A stretch of DNA of 64,000 nt from Benincasa hispida (taxonomy: Eukaryota > Streptophyta > Magnoliopsida > Cucurbitales > Cucurbitaceae), in assembly GCF_009727055.1 (NCBI RefSeq), contig NC_052358.1, positions 47,149,089 to 47,213,088 of the forward strand. Direction: 5' to 3'. The notes under the pieces are model-generated. The model was not told where the DNA came from. It saw only the letters and a program-made list of their open reading frames with translations, and ran no database searches. The translations under genes were made by a program, and so were the position numbers. Positions 12,060 to 22,601 of this stretch are shown piece after piece. Each line of letters begins with the position of its first letter. Position 1 is the stretch's first letter.

Positions 12060-12231
12060 CATTAGAATTACGAACAATGGTTTGGGAAAAAAAACCCTCC
12101 CACTTCAACCGCAACAATAAAATCCGAGAACTCAGGTATTACGTGGAAAAACTCCAAACTGGAGAAAAAAAACCATGGACACAAAAAATCTACTATGTGA
12201 AAATTTGCTACACACTCGCATAGAATAATTT
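12060..12231 (-). repeat. Possible U5 part of a minus-strand copia LTR, split by the gypsy E insertion
   Basis: Read on the minus strand this contains TTTTTTTTCTCC, then GGAGTTTTTCCACGTAA. The first copia LTR of this window carries the same order of signature (about 3770-3800). The likely other half is at 35239-35493 beyond element E, where the minus strand has a CTATAAAAGG TATA-like box and an LTR start TGTTAGGG. This is an inference from short signatures, and no PBS was found. Confidence 0.4.
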
Positions 12232-12236
12232 TCTTT

Positions 12237-13160
12237 TGATAGCACTGAAAATGTGCTATTTTTCTATTCCTAATTCTAGGTTGTTACTATGTTTCATGTG
12301 TTTATTTGATGATTTTGTAGGTATTGAGCATCTTGAAGGTAGAATAAGTTGTTACGAGTTATTTGGGGTTAATTTAGAGCAATTAGGAGTTAATTTGAGC
12401 AACCAGACTTCAAAAGGATGTGAACGGACGAAAATACCATTGGACGGAGTGTTGCAATGCTCAAACGAGCGTTGCGCAACACTATAAGGCAATAGTTATC
12501 TATTTTGGGCAAAACAGGCCAGTATTGCAACGCTACGAATTGAAGGCAGAAACGCGCGGTAAAGTAGAGTAGCGTTGCAACGCTACTTGTAGCACTACAA
12601 TGCTCATCTATGTAGCGTTGCAACGCTGCGACGCTGGCCTATATATACGTTTCTTTGCTTTAGGTCAGATTCATTCACCCACATTCGGCCTCCAACCGAA
12701 TTTCCCCTCTCTTCTCTCTTCCACTTTGTATTTTGGGTGTTTCTTTAGTAATTTATCGAGTAGATGTCGGATTATAGCTTTTCCATCTCCATGGGAAGGT
12801 AATGTTTTGATTTCTTAGCTTAGGGATTTGGAGGAACTCGATGTAATTTTGTGAGATTTTGATTTATTGATGTATACAAACTTGTCTATAGGTTTTAATC
12901 CGAATTTACATTTATGAATTTCATGATTTTAATTGTTGATTGACGCCCAATGATTTTGTTGTGTAATTCTAATGTTTTGTGATTAGCTTGTAATATGTGA
13001 CATATAATTATAGGTTAATCCCAATGAAAGCAATAGATTAGTTAGGCAAAAATGACTGTTTCTAGTAACCTAGAGAACAACCATATTGATTGTTTAATTA
13101 GATGTTGGAAGTTAAACACTCATCTTAGCATAATCCCTTGAACTTAATACGATTTATCAA
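12237..13160 (+). repeat. 5' LTR of gypsy E, first 924 bp, cut by the MULE
   Basis: Begins TGATAGCACTGAAAATG and is colinear with the complete E LTR at 33465-34792. Similarity continues to CGATTTATCAA (ending 13160), where the other copy goes on with tttgtatgg but this one changes to MULE terminal sequence. The remaining ~430 bp of this LTR and its PBS are missing. Confidence 0.8.
12440..12640. repeat. Cluster of GCGTTGCAACGC palindromes in LTR E
   Basis: The perfect 14-bp palindrome AGCGTTGCAACGCT occurs at 12571-12584 and 12614-12627, with diverged relatives between 12448 and 12640. The homologous part of the other LTR (33675-33840) has the same cluster in mutated form, for example AGCATTGCAACGCT. 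Confidence 0.75.
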
Positions 13161-13634
13161 TGGGAAATTTGTACGGATGACCCAATTTTTGGGTCCAAAA
13201 TGTCAAATGACCCATTTTTAAAAAATAATGTCAATTGACCCTTTGCTTACGTCATCACAGTATGAGATTACATGAATTACCCCTGATAACCGTCTCACTC
13301 TCACTTCGCTAATCTCGCTCTCGCTATCTGTTCATCTTCCATCGTGATGTGATTGTTTGTCATTGTACGATTGATTTGACAATTTTCACGAAATCTGTGT
13401 ACAACTTAAAATCGTTAACACATAGCAAAATGGTGAATTCTTTAAAATATAAACTTCATTTGAACTGTCATTTTGTTAAATGAAAATTTATTGAATGAGG
13501 TTTTCCAGAGCGAAGTTTTTTGGAACCAAATGGAGTTTTCAGAACGGAACAGACTTTTCTTGAACTTGGTTTCATTAGTGTTTGTAGAAACGTGGTCTCA
13601 AAAAAGGTATGTAAATAGACATTGTAAAATAGCA

Positions 13635-13830
13635 TAACAAAAGGGGGTATGAGAAAGAGCGACAGAGAGAAAGGTGGAGAGAGCGACATTGAGCGACAAC
13701 GAGAAAGGTGGAGAAAGCGATATTGAGCGACAACGAGAGGCGTGAGAGCGAGAGGTTTGAGAGCAAGAGGCGCGAGAGCGAGAGAAATTGGGAGCAAGAG
13801 TCGCGAGAGCGAGAGAGATCCATGTGTATT
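13635..13830 (+). repeat. GA-rich GAGCGAGAGCGAG repeat near the MULE left end
   Basis: Purine-rich strand made of variants of GAGAGCGAGAG, GAGCGACAACGAG and GAGAAAGGTGGA. The complementary CTCGCTCTCGC motif recurs at 13300-13325 and in the internal array at 16600-18280, so it looks like a signature of this element's subterminal DNA. Overlapping ORFs here are low-complexity artefacts. Confidence 0.7.
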
Positions 13831-13865
13831 ACTATCTGCTTAATAAAAAATATTCTTTTGCTTTG

Positions 13866-16341
13866 TAGGTTGACAAAAAAGTGTATACTAATTCGATACG
13901 GAGGTCATTGGGATGAGAACCAAAATTTGTATGTTGGAGGCAAACTAACAGGAATCGTTGTGCCTATTACCTTGAAGTATGAAGAACTTAAAGCTCACAT
14001 TTACAGGGTTGCAAAGTTGCTCAGAGTTTGATGTTGTTATGAGAGTTAAATATAAGCTTGACTTTGAATCCCCTCCACAGTACATACGGAATGACGATGA
14101 TGTTTACTTCCTTCTTTTTCGGGACAATCTTTCTAGAGTTCAGCTATATGTAACACTAAAATCATATCATGACGAAAATGTGAATATGAGTGATGATGGT
14201 ATAGGTGTAAACAGACAATACGAGACATCATATGAACTTAATCGAGAAGATGGTGATATTCCATTGTCTATGAACATTCAACCATCAACATTATCAATAG
14301 ACAATGACAACATTCGTGCAGTGGACTTGGGAAGAGAAACTCAATGTAACAGACCTGTGCTTGGTAATGAGAGATCAGCAGGCTTGAATTTTATGGATTG
14401 TGATCCTTCAGAAAAGCATGATCCTTTCGTGGTTGATAATGAAAGATCAGTAGGATTAAATTCTATAGACTGTGGTCCTTCAGAGGTGCATAGACCTACA
14501 GTGGCTATTACTGAGAGATCAGCAGGATTGAATTCCATGTCTTCATGTCGTAGAGGGGAATTGATTATACCTGACACCTCTTCATCCGAGACAGATGTTG
14601 AAGTTGGTCAAATTTTGTTGAATAAGAGTGATTTAAAAATGAGATTGTCTATTCTGTGCATAAACAATAATTTTGAAAATAAGGTAAGGAAGTCAACTAA
14701 GTCTTTGTTTACTGTTAAATGTATAGAGGATAATTGTAAATGGAGCCTTCGTGCAGTTAAAATTCCAGGGTGTGACATATTTAAGATCACGAAGTATATG
14801 AGATCGCACACATGTTCTATTGAAATTTTAAATCATGACCATAGGCAAGCAACGATTGCGGTAGTTGATGAACTAATCAAAGACAAGTTTACAGGCATAA
14901 GACGTATTTATAAACCTCGTCACATTGTCAAGGATATGAGGAAAGAGTACGACGTAAACATAAGTTACAATAAGGCGTGGCGTGCAAGGGAAACCGCTTA
15001 TGCTCTCGCCAGGGGTACTTCAGAAGAGTCGTACGCTATTTTACATGCATATGATGAAGCATTAAAGATGGAGAATCCAGGTACAAGGTTTGAAATCGAA
15101 TTTGAAAATGATGTCCATTTGAAGTACATGTTTATGGCATTAAGACCTTGTATTAGAGGTTTTTCAAGTTGTTAGCCTGTGATAATTGTTGATGGATCGC
15201 ATCTGAAAGGAAAATATAAAGGGTCCATGTTGGTTGACGTCTCCATGGATGGCAACAACCAAGTTTACCCACTAGCATATGCCATAGTGGACAATGAAAC
15301 TGATCGAGCTTGGAAGTGGTTTATGTTGAACTTGAAGTGTGCCATTGAAGAACCCCCTAACTTGGTGTTCGTGCCCGATCGAGCGGTATCTATTGGCAAT
15401 GCCATTTGTGTAGTTTTTCCCCAACATTTCATGGATTGTGCACCTACCACCTAGAAAATAATATTCTTTCCAACTTTAAGGACAACATGATTATTGGGAT
15501 GTTCAAGGATGCAACCAGGGCATTTCGCATGTCAGAGTTCCAAGCAAACTGGGACCAACTACGTACTTTTCGAAAGGGTGCAGTATCGAAATATTTGGAG
15601 GATATTGGTCTTGAAAGGTAGGCACGTGTTTATCAAACAGAACGAAGATATGATAACATGACGTCCAATAGTGCAAAGTGTTTCAATTCATTGACCAAAG
15701 AATATCGACAACTGCCCATAATGTGCTTGTTGGAACATGTTCGAGGCCTCATCTAGTCATGGTTTTATGAACGGATAAATTATTGAGCATCTCGATCGAC
15801 GTCACACTGGGACTACTGTGAAAATCGATTAGCAACTGAGTGTGACAAAGGCAAACGATATCGAGTTGAGCTGATTGATTGTTATAGGATCCATCTGCGG
15901 GACAATCGATTGGACGGNGATTGATTGTTATAGGATCCATCTGCGGGACAATCGATTGGACGGTATTGTGAACCTTCATACGAAGGAATGCACATGCAAG
16001 GAATTTGACTCACTCGGTATCCCATGTTCGCATGCGATTGTGACTGCGCGAGAACGAAACATCCTCATCCATGGTTTGTGCAGTCCATTCTATAGTGTTG
16101 ACTCGCTCATGACTGCTGATGCAGAGCCTGTAAATCCACTTGGTCACATATCTGAATGGAAGAGACCTCCGGGACATGTGGAAAAGCATATTGCACCTTC
16201 TAGAATAGTGGTACAGGTCGGACGACGAAGAGTACAAAGAATACCATCAAGAGGAGAACAACGCAGAGAAATAAAATGTGGTAGGTGCGGGAACTACAGG
16301 CATAATTGGCAAAACTACAGTGAACCGTTGACGTCCGGGTG
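13866..16341 (+). pseudogene. MuDR-type MULE transposase, decayed
   Basis: Order of parts: N-terminal strand with ILIRYGGHWDEN (13880 onward, frame 1), a frameshift near 14010, then frame 2. Next come the Cys/His DNA-binding domain with CIEDNC and RSHTC (about 14722-14815) and the MULE DDE domain with IVDGSHLKGKYKG and VYPLAYAIVDNETDRAWKW. VPDRAVSIGNA carries the second Asp. A frameshift follows near 15435, then the SWIM zinc finger CTCKEF...GIPCSHA (about 15989-16037), and a terminal CGRCGNYRH zinc knuckle whose last Cys is Tyr (about 16278-16320). Stops include 15176-15178, 15619-15621 and two near 15757 and 15783. One further apparent frameshift at 15918 is likely an assembly artefact, because an N is flanked by a 45-bp duplication there. 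The first part may begin after an intron ending TTTGTAG near 13868. Confidence 0.88.
15873..15963. other. 45-bp exact duplication around a single N: assembly gap artefact
   Basis: 15873-15917 and 15919-15963 are identical (both begin GATTGATTGTTATAGGATCC and end GATTGGACGG), separated by the only N in the window. Two contig ends that overlap but were scaffolded apart give this pattern. The extra 46 bases shift the MULE transposase from frame 1 to frame 2 exactly here. Confidence 0.9.
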
Positions 16342-16599
16342 ACCTATTGATTCTAATCCAAATGATTCAAATGACGGTCGATTGTAATTGTTTATGTGCC
16401 ACTTGTATTTGTAATTGTCTATGTGCCATTTGTCTATGTAATTGTCTATGTGCCATTTGTCTATCCACGAATCCTCAAAACTATAACATTCTATGTGCCA
16501 CTTTAATCCTCAAAACTGTAATTTTCTATGTTGCACTTGTCTATTCACAAATCTCTTCAAATGTTAATGAAATCGTTGGCTATTCATGAAACATTTTGG

Positions 16600-18290
16600 A
16601 AACGTCTCACTCTCGCGAATCTCGCTCTCGCTAATCTTGCCATCGCTAATCTCTCTATCACTTGTAATCCCTTTTAAAATGTCTCGCTTATAAGTTTGAT
16701 TACTAGAGTTTGTCTATTCATGAATCTCTTCAGATGTCTCGCCTATCTCGCTCTTCTTTTTATAAGTGTAATTAAATTGTTGACTATTCGTGAACCATTC
16801 TGGAAACGTCTCGCTCTCCCTTTTATAAGTATAATTAATGATAAGCATCTTACTCAAAGAAGGAAGAGTAAAAGGTTGGAAAGAGCGTCGACGGTTGAGT
16901 CTGTTATGAAGGTTTAAGAACTGCAACTGAAATAACTTTCAGTTCCATCGTGTAGTCTCTGTCATCGTGTGCTAATTATCGTAGTAGTTGGTAAGCGATC
17001 TTGTAGGAGTTTGTAAGCGATTGCGGAGTATTTTGTAAGCGATCGTCTAGTATTTCTTAGTAATCGTGTCGAACTTATAAACGATCGTTTAGCATTTGAT
17101 AAACGATCGAGTAACAACTGTAAGTGATCGTTTAGTTCTGCTTGACGCTTATCGTTTAATAAAGAACTCAGTTTTCGTTTAGTTGGTGTGCTGATCGATT
17201 ACGTTAATCAAAATCTTATTAAGAATCAGTTTCCTAAATTGTTTGCTATTGATGGGTCTCCAATTATGTTGCAATATCAAAAAAAAGAATATTGTCAATG
17301 TTGTTGGGAGAAGCTGAGGTTTAAAAAGAGGGAAGAAACCGGAAGAAAGGGCAGTGAAGTTTGAATATCAGAAGTGAGGAAGGAGAGTTAAGCAATCGTG
17401 TACTGTGCCGCTCATCGTCTACTTCTACTAAGCGATCGTGTAGTAGAGTTAAGCGATTGTGTAGCATTTGGTAGGCGATCGTATAGAATCCGGTAAGCGA
17501 TCATGTAGTAGTTAGTAAGCGATCGTGGGATGTTTGTGGGCGATCGTCTAATGTTACTGAGCGAACGTGTAGAGACTGTAAACGATCATATAGAGTTCTA
17601 ATCCCTTTTAAAATGTCTCGCTTATAAGTTTGATTACTAAAGTTTGTCTATTCATGAATCCCTTCAGATGTTACGTTTATCTCACTCTCCCTTTTATAAG
17701 TGTAAGTTAACTTGTTGGCTATTCGTGAACCATTTTGGAAACGTCTCACTCTTGTCAATCTCACTATCATTTGTAATCTTTTAAAATGTCTCGCTTATAA
17801 GTTTGATTACTAAAGTTTGTCTATTTATGAATCCCTTCAGATGTCTCGCTTATCTCGCTCTCCCTTTTATAAGTGTAACTTAACTTGTTGGCTATTCGTA
17901 AGCCATTCTGGAAACGTCTTGCTCTCGTGAATCTCACTCTCGCCAATCTCGATATCACTTGGAATCCCTTTTAAAATGTCTTGCTTATAAGTTTGATTAC
18001 TAAAGTTTGTCTATTCATGAATCCCTTCAGATGTCTCGCTTATCTCGCTCTCCCTTTTATAAGTTTAATTTAACTTGTTGGCTATTTGTGAACCATTCTG
18101 GAAACGTCTTGCTCTCGTGAATCTCACTCTCGCTAATCTCGCTATCACTGATAATCCCTTGTCTCTCTTATAAGTTCGATTATTAAAGTTTGTCTATTCA
18201 TGAATCCCTTCAGATGTCTCGTTTATCTCGCTCTCCCTTTTATAAGTTTAATTTAACTTGTTGGCTATTCATGAATGAATCTTCTATATT
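16600..18290. repeat. Diverged ~170-190-bp tandem repeats inside the MULE
   Basis: The landmark AAGTTTGATTACTA followed by AGTTTGTCTATTCATGAATC (with substitutions) recurs at about 16693, 17626, 17798, 17987 and 18172, giving spacings of 172, 189 and 185 bp in the right block. Each unit also contains CTCGCTCTCCCTTTTATAAG and TTGGCTATTCGTGAACC. The array is interrupted between about 16915 and 17595. Confidence 0.8.
16960..17600. repeat. CGATCG motif cluster interrupting the MULE array
   Basis: Two blocks (about 16965-17160 and 17390-17590) contain a TAAGCGATCGTGTAG-like motif roughly every 25-30 bp, with variants AAACGATCGTTTAGC and AAACGATCGAGTAAC. Between them is about 230 bp of unrelated sequence. 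The same motif appears in copia-type LTRs and leaders elsewhere in this window. Confidence 0.7.
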
Positions 18291-18383
18291 CATGGTAGTT
18301 CTACACTAACAATTTAAATAACATATTAGTAAAATTACATCAATAATATACATAATATCCATAGTATACATGTACGTCAATAA

Positions 18384-18858
18384 TATGGAGTGTTCGTCCA
18401 CAATTGACATGCCAATTGCATCCTATAGTCAGTCATCTTATCCTGAGTTATTAAAGATGGGGCACTACCAGTCACTAAATGTTCTAAGAATTTTACAACA
18501 AATATTCCACAATCTAACGATCCATGCTATGCATTCGTAGAGGTAGGTCGGGATATCTTCCAACGAGACATTTTGATGTCCGGCTTCCAACATTTCAAGT
18601 CACAATAGTGAAGAAGCGATGGTAAGGTGTAAATCAATGATTCAAGGAAAGACTCCAGCCTCTTCTTCGATGTCATGGACGGTAGTGAATCAAATATGAA
18701 CAACCGGCCTCTATTTAGATCGAATGCTATCAACATCCAATGTTGATCAATGTTTTTTGCCGTGTATACGAAGTCCACATCTGACCACTTAACATCAAAT
18801 TTACCCATGACATAATCCAGTAACGTCTCATCCCCTCAAGCTACGGTAGCATCCAAGG
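18384..18858 (-). pseudogene. Ulp1-like cysteine protease (C48) C-terminal domain, truncated
   Basis: Minus-strand coding sequence with VKWSDVDFVYTAKNIDQHWM, where the His is the expected catalytic His, and DLNRGRLFIFDSLPS, with the catalytic Asp. After a frameshift near 18530 comes LDCGIFVVKFLEHLVTG, whose DCG carries the catalytic Cys. The frame ends near 18384. All three expected catalytic residues remain but not in one frame. The N-terminal part stops where LTR D sequence begins. Ulp1 enzymes remove SUMO from proteins; copies in plant MULEs are common and of unknown benefit to the element. Confidence 0.8.
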
Positions 18859-19767
18859 TCATGTTAGCTTAGTTCTTCTCAACCTATTCAACTAGTTTAG
18901 CTACTCATGCGTATTAAGAGAGCGAGCAGATGTAGAAATAGAACTTCCATTGAATATATATGAGATGAAGTACAAAATAACAATGCAAGTATAGCAAAAA
19001 GCCTGGTAGCAATTTCTTGCTACCAAGCGTTTACACTGTTTCTACTCGTGCTCTAAAGATATTCTCGCTCTCGCGAGAGTGGCCCCGCTCTCTGCTCTTA
19101 TGCCTCAAGGTTCTCTCTCGAGCTGCCCTGGGCGATCTCCGGCACCACCACTCTTCTGTTGCTCCGCCGTAAAATGAAAAAGAAAACTATGAACAGAAGC
19201 ACTTGTGAACTCGTTAACTAATCAACCCCTTTTTTGAAGATTGCTCTTGGTATTTATAGGGCATCAATGGTGAAAGGCGACTTCTCTCTCCCGGTTGTAC
19301 AGATGGGACAACTTTTATTTCTGATTGACGCGCCGGATGATTGTTACTGATAAAGCTGAATGTACTTTGTGACCGTTATCGACTATCAACTTAATTTGGA
19401 TTTGAATGTCATCAGCTTTCTGTCCCATCGCTCTTAATTATCCTTTCACTTGGATGCGCCCACCATGTTGCACTGACCAAGTTGCGGTGATTCTTCTTGG
19501 GCGATTGTTTACGAGCACGATCAACGCAAAGTCTTGCGGTGAAGTTGCGCTCGACCAATGTACTCCTATGATCGCAATCTCTGCATTGCGTTAACGCATA
19601 TTTTGCACAAAAATGTAAAGATCAACTGCTCTAATGTGTTGGACGCATGCAACCGCAATATTATAGAATTTATGCTTAATAGACGCAATTTAACATATTT
19701 CATCAACGCAATCCAACATTGTTTAAGAACTTAGTACTATGATAACGTGCATTTCTGCCCGTTATCA
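18859..19767 (+). repeat. 3' part of an LTR of family 'D'
   Basis: Colinear with the right half of the complete solo LTR at 49805-51476. Both contain CTTCTCAACC..ATTCAACTA, TTTAGCTACTCATGC, CGGTTGTACAGATGGGACAA and end CATTTCTGCCCGTTATCA. Left end truncated at the Ulp1 pseudogene; right end joins gypsy E leader (GAAGCCAATTAG), with no target duplication left. It is rich in AACGCA/TGCGTT. Confidence 0.8.
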
Positions 19768-19848
19768 GAAGCCAATTAGTTCTTTTTAGTTAGTTTTTTG
19801 TTAAAGTTTCTTTTGCTTTAATTTGTTTTCTTTTTTTGTCAGTTAAGC

Positions 19849-20106
19849 ATGACAGGATTTCTGAATCAATATTGGATGTCCGAAAGCCAAGTTACAAATT
19901 TTGATGACGAGGTAAGTGGCCTTCGCCACGAGCTTGGCGAGTTGACTTCCTTGGTTGGCCACTTGGTGAAAAGGACATCACAGCAAGTAGAGGTGTGCAG
20001 AAGTTGCCTACTCGAGGGGCATCCCACGCAAGCATGCCCGAGGTTGCAGTGGATGCCAGCACCATATGGATTCGCGGATGAGGGGTATTATGGTCCTTGG
20101 GACTAG
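19849..20106 (+). CDS. Mini-gag of gypsy E: short ORF with CCHC zinc knuckle
   Basis: An 85-residue ORF starting MTGFLNQYWMSES in the E leader. Its centre has a complete retroviral-type knuckle CRSCLLEGHPTQAC (C-x2-C-x4-H-x4-C), the element that binds RNA in gag proteins. A usual Athila/Tat gag is several hundred residues; here the start codon lies about 43 codons before the knuckle. The homologous copy at 34896-35159 has the same start and knuckle, so the shortened form was inherited by both copies. No promoter or ribosome context supports expression. Confidence 0.55.
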   Translation: MTGFLNQYWMSESQVTNFDDEVSGLRHELGELTSLVGHLVKRTSQQVEVCRSCLLEGHPTQACPRLQWMPAPYGFADEGYYGPWD

Positions 20107-20151
20107 CAAGCCTCACCATTCTTAGTGGGGGGAGTCCTTTGACCATGGTTA

Positions 20152-21986
20152 TGTAGGAACGTACAAGTACGCTAGTGGAAGGAACAAGGAATCGATAAGC
20201 ATTCTAAATTTGATTAATTTTGGCATAACGAAAACATTGCTATTGCAGAAATTAATGGTTTTCATGACTACATTTGAAAACTTTGAAATTCTCGATTATT
20301 CCCAGTTGCAAATCTCTCCAAATCTTTATGCAAACTACCACAAAAATCTTTCCTTACTATTTCTCTTGGTGCTCTAGATTGGATTGTGGGACTCAATAAA
20401 TAAACTGAAATCAAGGGGAAGTTAGAGAATGTTCACAAAGAAACCCCAAATTAAGAACACCTTTTTGACACGAATTTTTTAACTAAAACTTCTATCGGTT
20501 TGCATTGCCTCAAAATCACTCTAATCTCTTCATTATAATTGTAGACTATTCATGCAATAAGAATAGCTGCATGAGATGCAGCTCATGCTCTGGAGTAATG
20601 AAGCTTGAAGGTGGTGGGTTTGTAGTAAGCTACTTGAGATGGAATTTGAATCAAAATAATTGTTTGCAGATTGTTGTTATTTCTATTTTCAAAAAATCCA
20701 AAATTTTTGAATTTTAAATTACTTTTGATTTTAAAAATCAAAATTTATTAATTTTACAAATTAATTTTCTAATAAAATTAATAAATAATTATTTAAACAA
20801 TTTAAATAATTCTAATTAATTTAATATCCAATATTAAATTAATTTTACACAAATCCATCTTCATATATTCAAATATATATTCTCTAATTCCGTTTGATTC
20901 TAATTTGAACGTTTCAAATTAACTTACCACGCTACTTTAGAGCTAGTCCATTTCCAAGCTAGTAGGGGGACCTCGTGGACCTACAGATCATGGGCTCCAA
21001 CGATCCGAGATTATTCGGCGAAACTCATTAGACCGAACTAACCTCCATTCGTTAACTAATGGGTCACTCCACTAAAGCCCATAGTTGAACTCCCCTCACT
21101 GTAGATATATTATGTCCACTCGATATAACCATGATTAGTAAGGTCTTCACAGGTTGTACGTAATAACGGCTGGGTCGAATCTTTGTTTTACCCCCGAAAT
21201 TACCTCTTGTTCCTTAAGTCCCCACTGATCCCCTAATGAACAATTGTTTTGTGATCCAATCAGTAAAACCAAGTCCCTCTTGGGCCAATGAGAGGGCAGG
21301 ACCCCTTGTTCAAGACCCAGAATCAACACTTAAGGGAACAACCTCTCTACTATCCATAAAAGCGGGTAGGAGTAAGTTCCGTCTTGCACCCTATGTTCCC
21401 AGCTATCTATCCTGTCTTACCCCTGAAACAGGAGGTTATTGAGCCGATGCTGTTGAGCTATCCCTCACCTATGCAAATCTAAGGATAATTCTAAATAAAC
21501 AGAAGCTCATAGTTAGCTTAGGATTAAGGTCAAGTTACCTAGGTCATCGCTTTTAAATAGTCAGTCTTAAACAGTAAATAACTTTATAAAGTAAGAGTGA
21601 CTAATTTTGTGGTCCAATCTTGCACAAACCTTTTTGTACAAGGACACCCCCACTCCCCATGTCTCAACATGAACGAATTAGGATCACTTCGTTTGTAGCA
21701 TTTCACAACTCTTTGTAACAACTAAAGAGCAGGCCGCATCCAATAGTGTTACCAGAATAAGACACCCAACCTTATTCATATACTATAGATCATTTTGACT
21801 ATTTACTCGAACCTGATCCACCTTGATATCTCCACATAAAGTTCAAGTACTCATCTAATAGTCAAGGGACTTTCAAGTTTATTGGATTTCTATTAAGCAA
21901 AAAATCTATTCAATAACACCTTATTGAATTTTCAAAATAAGTTCTATTGTTTATATACCATGAATTTTAGGACATAAAACCCAACA
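20152..21986 (-). repeat. 3' LTR of element B (1,835 bp)
   Basis: On the minus strand it starts TGTTGGGTTTTATGTCC right after the polypurine tract and ends at 20152 (plus-strand left end TGTAGGAACGTAC). That left end matches the left end of the 5' LTR fragment at 26157 (TGTTGGAACGTAC). It shares long blocks with LTR H (58968-62331) and the 3' half of LTR A. Confidence 0.8.
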
Positions 21987-22000
21987 AACTCCCACTTGGA
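21987..22000 (-). promoter_or_regulatory. Polypurine tract of element B
   Basis: Minus-strand TCCAAGTGGGAGTT abuts the LTR start TGTTGGG. AAGTGGGAG before TGTTGG is typical of this copia lineage and recurs for element I at 63344-63357. Confidence 0.8.
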
Positions 22001-22601
22001 CTAAAACTCCAATGGTAACTTATATATCTAATATATAAGGTTGAGTTTCTGAGTTTTATAGAGAAATACAATAAACTAGGGCATCTCATACCCATGGTTT
22101 ACCATTTGGTATCCCATACCCGATATTTCTCCCACTTGCCCTAGGTTATTAATCTGGTATTCCTAGTCCTACTAGGTGATTCTCAAACACTTTAGCCGAG
22201 AGAACCATTATAAACATGTCAGTATACAATAGGCTTTAAATTTAACTATATGAGGAATGCATCTTATTCTCAATAATGGCATGGAAGCACACTTTCCTCC
22301 TACTACTTTGAAGTATTCTCAACTCTTTGAGTAAGACGCATATGACTTGTCTCAACAACTTTGTTAACAGTCAGATCTAGAAATCTTTAAACTTTTTATA
22401 CTTTGATCTAGCCATTTGAATATCTGAATATTTGCAAATGGCTTTTAACAGTTTTATTCTTAACAGAAGTTGCTAGAACGTACATAATTTCTGAAAACGA
22501 ACATTTCATTTATCACAAAAATATATACAATTTGTTCTTTACAGGATCATAAAAGCAACAACTTCTCCCACTGGTTGAGCTGAGCAAACGGTCCCAAGGA
22601 A

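Larger units (their letters stand above)
13161..18858 (+). mobile_element. Mutator-like element with MuDR transposase and Ulp1 protease, right end lost
   Basis: Starts abruptly inside gypsy LTR E with GGGAAATTTGTACGGATGACC, a MULE-style terminus. It holds a decayed MuDR transposase (plus strand), a long array of about 180-bp repeats, and a convergent Ulp1-like protease gene (minus strand). The matching right terminal repeat is not seen, because the Ulp1 gene runs directly into an LTR D fragment near 18858. Transposase plus Ulp1-like gene is the known architecture of the Kaonashi/KI type of plant MULEs. Confidence 0.75.

Noticed and set aside
13468..13823. Minus-strand Ser/Leu/Arg-rich ORFs near the MULE left end
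   Set aside because: Low-complexity antisense of the GAGCGAGAG repeat.
21147..21442. ORFs within LTR B, and similar ones in other LTRs (27251-27535, 27651-27842, 30887-31114)
   Set aside because: They lie wholly inside LTR or leader sequence and are not preserved between related LTR copies.
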